A DNA stretch of 25,004 nt. Source: JAZFYD01 sp036443405 (GTDB lineage Bacteria > Planctomycetota > PLA2). The stretch lies in NCBI GenBank assembly GCA_036443405.1, contig JAZFYD010000058.1, forward strand, positions 1-25,004, read 5' to 3'. The translations under genes were made by a program, and so were the position numbers. Shown here in pieces: positions 20,410 to 25,004 of this stretch (its first letter is position 1; every line of letters begins with the position of its first letter). The notes under the pieces are model-generated. The model searched no databases and had not been told where the DNA came from. It saw only the letters and a program-made list of their open reading frames with translations.

Positions 20410-23400
20410 CTAGGCCGGGCGCGAACCGTTGCGCAGGAACCGGCCGGTGTGGGACTCCTTCGCCGCAATGATGTCCGCGGGCGGTCCCGCCGCGACCAGG
20501 CGGCCGCCGGCGTCGCCGCCTTCGGGGCCGAGATCGAGCACCCAGTCGGCCGTGCGGATCACATCGAGATTGTGCTCCACGACCACCACCGTGTGCCCGG
20601 CGTCCACGAGGCGGTGCAACACGCCCACGAGCTTCTCGATGTCCACCGGATGCAGACCGCACGTCGGTTCGTCGAGCAGATAGAGGTTTTTCGACCGGCC
20701 GCCGCGCGCCAGCTCCCGCGCGAGCTTCACGCGCTGGGCCTCTCCTCCGCTGAGCGTCGTCGCGGGCTGCCCGAGCGCCAGATACCCGAGCCCGACTTCG
20801 TCGAGGGTGGACAACACCCGGGACACGGCCGGGATGTTCTTGAAGAACTCGCGCGCCTCCGCGATCTCCATGTCCAAGACGTCCGCGATCGACTTGCCCT
20901 TGTATTTCACCTCGAGGGTCTCGCGGCCGTACCGCCGACCGCGGCATTCGTCGCACGGCACCCAAACATCCGCGAGAAAGTGCATCTCGACCCGCACCGC
21001 GCCGCGCCCCTCGCACGCCTCGCAACGGCCGCCAGCGCGATTGAAGCTGAATCGCCGCGGGTCGTACCCGCGCACCCGCGCCTCGGGCATCTGCGCGAAC
21101 AGCTTGCGGATGGGATCGAACGCCTTCGTGTACGTGGCGGGATTGCTCGCCGGCGTCGTCCCGATCGGAAGCTGGTCGACGACGTATATCGTGTCGTACC
21201 GGCCGAGCCCGCGCACTTCGCCGGACTTGGCGTTCTTGTCGTCCGCGGCGGCGGCCCACAACACATCGAACAGAAGCGTCGACTTGCCGGACCCGGACAC
21301 GCCGGTGATGCAGGTGAAGCGCTGGTCGGGAATACGCGATGTGAACTTCTTCAGGTTGTGCGCGGTCGCGCCGCGGATGTCGATCCACTGCTTGGCCGCC
21401 GGCCGCGCGGGCGGCCGCTCCACCACCCGCTGGCCGCGCAGGAACTGGCCGGTCAGCGACTCGCGACTCTTCATCAGCTCAGGCACATCGCCTTGGAACA
21501 CGATGCGGCCGCCGTGTTTGCCGGCGCCCGGACCCAGGTCGATGACGTGATCCGCCGCACGGATCGTGTCCGCGTCGTGCTCCACGAGCAGGACGGTGTT
21601 GCCGAGCTCCCGCAGCCCGCGTAGCGACTCGAGCAGGCGATGGGTGTCGCGCGGATGCAACCCCACCGTCGGTTCGTCGAGCACGTACACGACACCGACG
21701 AGCCCCGATCCGATTTGCGTTGCGAGACGAATGCGCTGCCCTTCGCCGCCGGAGAGGGTGGCGGTCCGGCGATCCAACGTCAGATAGCCGAGTCCGACGG
21801 AGTCCAGGAACCGCAGGCGCTCGCGGATCTCGCGCAACACCTCGCCGACGATCTTCACGGACCCCGCGGGGAGCTTGAGCTGGACGAAATACGCGATCGC
21901 CTCCTCAACGCTCGAACCGGAGAGGTTCGCCAGCGTCGTCGAACGACCCAGCGTGACTGTGCGCGAAATCGGGTTGAGCCGTTCCCCATGACACGTCGGG
22001 CACTTCTTCGGCCGCATCGCCTCGCTAATGCGATCGGTCCAGCGGCCGCCGCTGCTTTTTTTGTACCAACCCTCCAGGATCGCCGAGATCCCGGCCCACG
22101 TGATCTCGGAGCGGATCCGGTACGACTTCCCGCCCGGCCGGCGCATCCGTCGCTTGATCTGATAGACCTGGTCGCCGGTCCCGTCGAACAGGATCGAAAG
22201 ATGCGCCGCTTTCCACTCGCCGAGCGGTGTCTTCAGCGGCAGGTCCTGCACTTCGGCCACCGCTTCGACCTGCGCGCGATACCACTTGGACTCCGCCACG
22301 TACGCCGCGGCCCCGGTTCCGAACGCGCCCCTTCGAAACGTACGGTCCGGGTGTTTGATGACCTTTTGCGGATCCGCCTGCTGGATGACACCCAGGCCGT
22401 TGCATCGCGAGCACGCGCCATGGTGGCTGTTGAAGCTGAACATGCGCGGCTCGAGGGCGTCGCCGGGCAGGAGCACGCCGTGCGTCGCGCAGCCGGGGCG
22501 CTCGGTGAAAAACGAGACTTCCCCGCCCGGTTCCGCAACGCCCGCGAGGCCGCGGCCCACGACGTAAGCGAGTTGCAACGCTTCCGCGAGGCGCGATCGC
22601 GTTTTCGCGGCCGGCACGATCCGATCGACCACGAGATCGATGTCGCCCTCGGGATCCTTGACCTCGGCCAAGCGCTTCTCCGCCCCGTTCACCAGGATCC
22701 GTGTGAACCCCTCGCGTTTCAAACGCTCCAGCAATGCCGGAAGATCGCGGTCGCGCGTATGCGCGAAGTCCGCACGGTAAAGCGGCGCGAGCACCATCAG
22801 GCGCCGGCCGTCGTACTCCTCCACCAGGCGACGCGCCTCCCGCGTCGGCGCCCGCGCGTCCAGGTTCTTCTTGCAGACCGGGCAACGCGGCGTACCCGCG
22901 CGCGCGAAGAGCAAACGGAGATAGTCGTGGATCTCGGTGGTCGTCGCGACGGTGGACCGCGGATTGCGGCTGCGGTTTCTCTGATCGATCGCGATGGCCG
23001 GGCCGAGACCGTGGATGGCATCGACCGGCGGTTTGTCCATGCGACCGAGGAACCGGCGCGCGTACGTGGAGAGCGATTCGACGTACCGGCGCTGGCCCTC
23101 CGCGAAGATCGTGTCGAACGCCAGCGACGTCTTGCCCGAACCCGACGGACCCGTCACGACCGTGATCGCGCGCGCCGGGATGCGCACGTCCACGCTTTGC
23201 AGGTTGTGAATCCGCGCGCCCTTCACCTCGAGATCGCGCGCCGCCTCCTCCCTGATCTTCGCGACCGCCGGGGCCTTGCGTTTCCTTGGGCGCAGCACCG
23301 GCTTCAGCGCGGCGCCGGTGTAACTGCCCTTTTTCTTCGCTACCACTTCGGGCGTGCCGGCGCACACGATCGTTCCGCCGCCGGCGCCGCCCTCCGGCCC

Positions 23401-25004
23401 GAGATCGATGATCCAGTCCGCGCTCTTCACGACGTCGAGGTTGTGCTCGACGACCAACACCGTGTTCCCGTTCTCGATAAAGCGGTCGAGGCTCTCGAGC
23501 AGATTGCGCACGTCCTCGTGGTGCAACCCGGTTGTCGGTTCGTCGAGAATGTAGAACGTCGAGCCGGTACCGCGCCGGCCCAACTCGCGCGAGATCTTCA
23601 CGCGCTGCGCTTCGCCGCCGCTGAGCGTCGTCGCCGGTTGTCCGAGACTGATGTATCCCAGTCCGACGCCGTTCATCGTGTCCAGGATGCGGCTCAGCTT
23701 CGGGTGGTCCTTGAAGAAGACGCACGCCTCGGCCACGGTCATGTCGAGCACGTCGGCGATCGTCTTGCCCTTGAAACGGACCTCGAGCGTTTCCTCGTTG
23801 AACCGGTGCCCGCTGCATTCCTCGCACTCGATCTCGACGTCGGGCAGGAACTGCATCTCGACGGTTTTCACGCCGGCGCCCTTGCAGGTCTCGCAGCGGC
23901 CGCCCTTCACGTTGAAGCTGAAGCGGCCCTTTTGATATCCGCGGGCGCGCGACTCCGGAACGAGGGCATAGAGATCGCGAATCCAGTCGAAGAGTTTTGT
24001 GTACGTCGCCGGGTTGCTGCGCGGCGTGCGTCCGATCGGCGACTGGTCGATCTCGATGACCTTGTCGATCGCCTCGATACCGTCCACGCCGTCGTGGTCG
24101 CCCGGCATCTGCTCGGACCCGTGCAGCTCCTGCGCCAACGCACGGCGCAGGATGTCGTTGACCAGCGTCGACTTGCCTGAACCCGAAACGCCGGTGACGC
24201 ACGCCAGCACGCCCAGGGGAAACCTGGCCTCGATGTCGCGCAGGTTGTGTTGGCGCGCGCCCCGGACCGTGATCCAGCCCGCCGGATCGCGCCGCGATTC
24301 AGGCACGGGGATCGCCCGGTCACCGCGCAGATAGGCCGCCGTCAGCGAGCGCTTGTTCTCCCAGACCTCGGCCGGGTAGCCGGCCGCGATCAACTCGCCG
24401 CCCTTGATGCCGGCGCCCGGGCCGATGTCCACGATGAAGTCGCTCGCGCGCATCGTCTCGTCGTCGTGCTCGACCACCAATACGGTGTTGCCCGCGTCGC
24501 GAAGTTTCTTGAGTGCGCCGAGCAGCCTTGCGTTGTCGCGTGAGTGCAGGCCGATCGACGGCTCGTCCAACACATACGTCACGCCCTTCAACCCCGCGCC
24601 GATCTGCGTGGCGAGCCGGATGCGCTGCGCCTCGCCGCCGGCGAGGGTCGCGGCCGACCGGTCGAGGTTGAGATAGCGCAAGCCGACATCGGACAGGAAC
24701 ACCAACCGGGAACGGATTTCCTTGAGGATCTCCTTGCCGATCAGCAGCGCGTTGCCCTCGAGCGCGATGTCGTCGAAAAAGGTCACGGCAGCGCCGACGG
24801 TCATGCCCGCGATCTCGTCGATCGCCCGATCGCGGAACCGGACCGCCAACGCGACCGGCTTCAGGCGCCGGCCGTCACACGTCGTGCACGGAAGATCCGA
24901 CATGTACTTCTCGATGTTCTTGCTGCCGCGCTCGCGATACGTCTCCTCCATGCGCGGGATGATGCCGCGGTAGGACACGACGTCTTTCATCGAGATGTCG
25001 TACT
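20410..25004 (-). CDS. uvrA: Double-length UvrA, 5' end outside window
   Basis: The frame is open to the window edge, giving about 1,530 residues of a tandem UvrA of roughly 1,900. The edge cuts copy 1 within its first ATPase half. Copy 1 (about 23,300-25,004) shows CTTCDGRRLKP, a signature LAGGE, the Walker A GVSGSGKST (near 24,180) and the zinc module CETCKG...CEECSG. It ends with LSGGEAQRVK. A basic linker (RPRKRKAPAVAKIREEAA) joins it to a full copy 2 (20,410 to about 23,240). Copy 2 has Walker A GPSGSGKTS near 23,140, CPVC and CSRCNGLG zinc residues, a UvrB-binding-like segment, LSGGEGQRIR, a second GVSGSGKST near 21,290, CEACEG...CDECRG and LSGGEAQRVK. UvrA finds DNA lesions as a dimer and loads UvrB. 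Here one chain carries both protomers, as known in Chlamydiae and some other bacteria. The halves are clearly diverged, so this is not an assembly duplication. Confidence 0.96.
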   Translation of the reverse strand, partial: YDISMKDVVSYRGIIPRMEETYRERGSKNIEKYMSDLPCTTCDGRRLKPVALAVRFRDRAIDEIAGMTVGAAVTFFDDIALEGNALLIGKEILKEIRSRLVFLSDVGLRYLNLDRSAATLAGGEAQRIRLATQIGAGLKGVTYVLDEPSIGLHSRDNARLLGALKKLRDAGNTVLVVEHDDETMRASDFIVDIGPGAGIKGGELIAAGYPAEVWENKRSLTAAYLRGDRAIPVPESRRDPAGWITVRGARQHNLRDIEARFPLGVLACVTGVSGSGKSTLVNDILRRALAQELHGSEQMPGDHDGVDGIEAIDKVIEIDQSPIGRTPRSNPATYTKLFDWIRDLYALVPESRARGYQKGRFSFNVKGGRCETCKGAGVKTVEMQFLPDVEIECEECSGHRFNEETLEVRFKGKTIADVLDMTVAEACVFFKDHPKLSRILDTMNGVGLGYISLGQPATTLSGGEAQRVKISRELGRRGTGSTFYILDEPTTGLHHEDVRNLLESLDRFIENGNTVLVVEHNLDVVKSADWIIDLGPEGGAGGGTIVCAGTPEVVAKKKGSYTGAALKPVLRPRKRKAPAVAKIREEAARDLEVKGARIHNLQSVDVRIPARAITVVTGPSGSGKTSLAFDTIFAEGQRRYVESLSTYARRFLGRMDKPPVDAIHGLGPAIAIDQRNRSRNPRSTVATTTEIHDYLRLLFARAGTPRCPVCKKNLDARAPTREARRLVEEYDGRRLMVLAPLYRADFAHTRDRDLPALLERLKREGFTRILVNGAEKRLAEVKDPEGDIDLVVDRIVPAAKTRSRLAEALQLAYVVGRGLAGVAEPGGEVSFFTERPGCATHGVLLPGDALEPRMFSFNSHHGACSRCNGLGVIQQADPQKVIKHPDRTFRRGAFGTGAAAYVAESKWYRAQVEAVAEVQDLPLKTPLGEWKAAHLSILFDGTGDQVYQIKRRMRRPGGKSYRIRSEITWAGISAILEGWYKKSSGGRWTDRISEAMRPKKCPTCHGERLNPISRTVTLGRSTTLANLSGSSVEEAIAYFVQLKLPAGSVKIVGEVLREIRERLRFLDSVGLGYLTLDRRTATLSGGEGQRIRLATQIGSGLVGVVYVLDEPTVGLHPRDTHRLLESLRGLRELGNTVLLVEHDADTIRAADHVIDLGPGAGKHGGRIVFQGDVPELMKSRESLTGQFLRGQRVVERPPARPAAKQWIDIRGATAHNLKKFTSRIPDQRFTCITGVSGSGKSTLLFDVLWAAAADDKNAKSGEVRGLGRYDTIYVVDQLPIGTTPASNPATYTKAFDPIRKLFAQMPEARVRGYDPRRFSFNRAGGRCEACEGRGAVRVEMHFLADVWVPCDECRGRRYGRETLEVKYKGKSIADVLDMEIAEAREFFKNIPAVSRVLSTLDEVGLGYLALGQPATTLSGGEAQRVKLARELARGGRSKNLYLLDEPTCGLHPVDIEKLVGVLHRLVDAGHTVVVVEHNLDVIRTADWVLDLGPEGGDAGGRLVAAGPPADIIAAKESHTGRFLRNGSRPA

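Noticed and set aside
21640..24180. Plus-strand open frame of 846 codons antisense to uvrA
   Set aside because: The opposite strand carries every UvrA motif; this frame has none.
20410..25004. Tandem uvrA as an assembly duplication
   Set aside because: The two units differ throughout in sequence (linkers, zinc modules, signature motifs), so they are an old fusion and not a repeated contig.
1..25004. CRISPR array, insertion sequence, prophage or integrase
   Set aside because: No regularly spaced repeats, transposase, integrase or phage structural gene was seen on either strand. The repeats found are pairs or short tandem units only.

Overview
The window is a GC-rich bacterial chromosome segment, densely coding and almost free of mobile DNA. 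A Planctomycetota-like organism fits best (inference, moderate confidence). The supporting traits are a secreted protein with a PEP-CTERM tail, a large secreted protein combining a jelly-roll-like domain with a prenyltransferase/squalene-cyclase-like toroid, an M1 aminopeptidase extended by HEAT repeats, a double-length UvrA, and an XPB-type helicase paired with a helicase-associated protein. No single gene fixes the phylum.

Left part (1-2410): a small membrane protein on the minus strand sits between two copies of a GAAC-N6-GTTC repeat. A plus-strand cluster follows, with a mini-protein bearing a DnaJ-like zinc finger and then three tandem paralogues of a small Arg-rich membrane protein. The middle paralogue is broken by an in-frame TGA and truncated. 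A bidirectional terminator separates this cluster from a minus-strand tRNA-Leu(CAA).

Middle part (2470-10532): on the minus strand lie the PEP-CTERM protein (GTG start), a 106-residue unknown, the 853-residue secreted toroid protein and a small membrane protein just upstream of it. On the plus strand lie an 84-residue unknown and a secreted M1 zinc aminopeptidase. A membrane-anchored TPR protein (minus strand, TTG start) is visibly poorer in GC than its surroundings and is bracketed by a near-identical 25-bp repeat that includes the 3' end of the next gene.

Right part (10630-25004, all minus strand) reads as three transcription units, listed in order of transcription. (1) A double-length UvrA, whose 5' end is outside the window. 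(2) A three-gene type IV pilus/type II secretion minor-pilin-like operon: PilV/GspI-like, PilX-like and PilW/GspJ-like. (3) A four-gene operon: XPB/ERCC3-type helicase, a helicase-associated protein sharing a domain with that helicase, a LapB-like TPR/zinc-ribbon membrane protein, and a second TPR membrane protein. ATGA or GTGA overlaps and short gaps couple the genes in units 2 and 3.

The point most worth following is the XPB operon. A repair helicase and its presumed partner are co-transcribed with two membrane-anchored TPR scaffolds, downstream of an upstream region holding a perfect tandem 12-bp repeat and a palindrome, and only a few kilobases from a fused UvrA.
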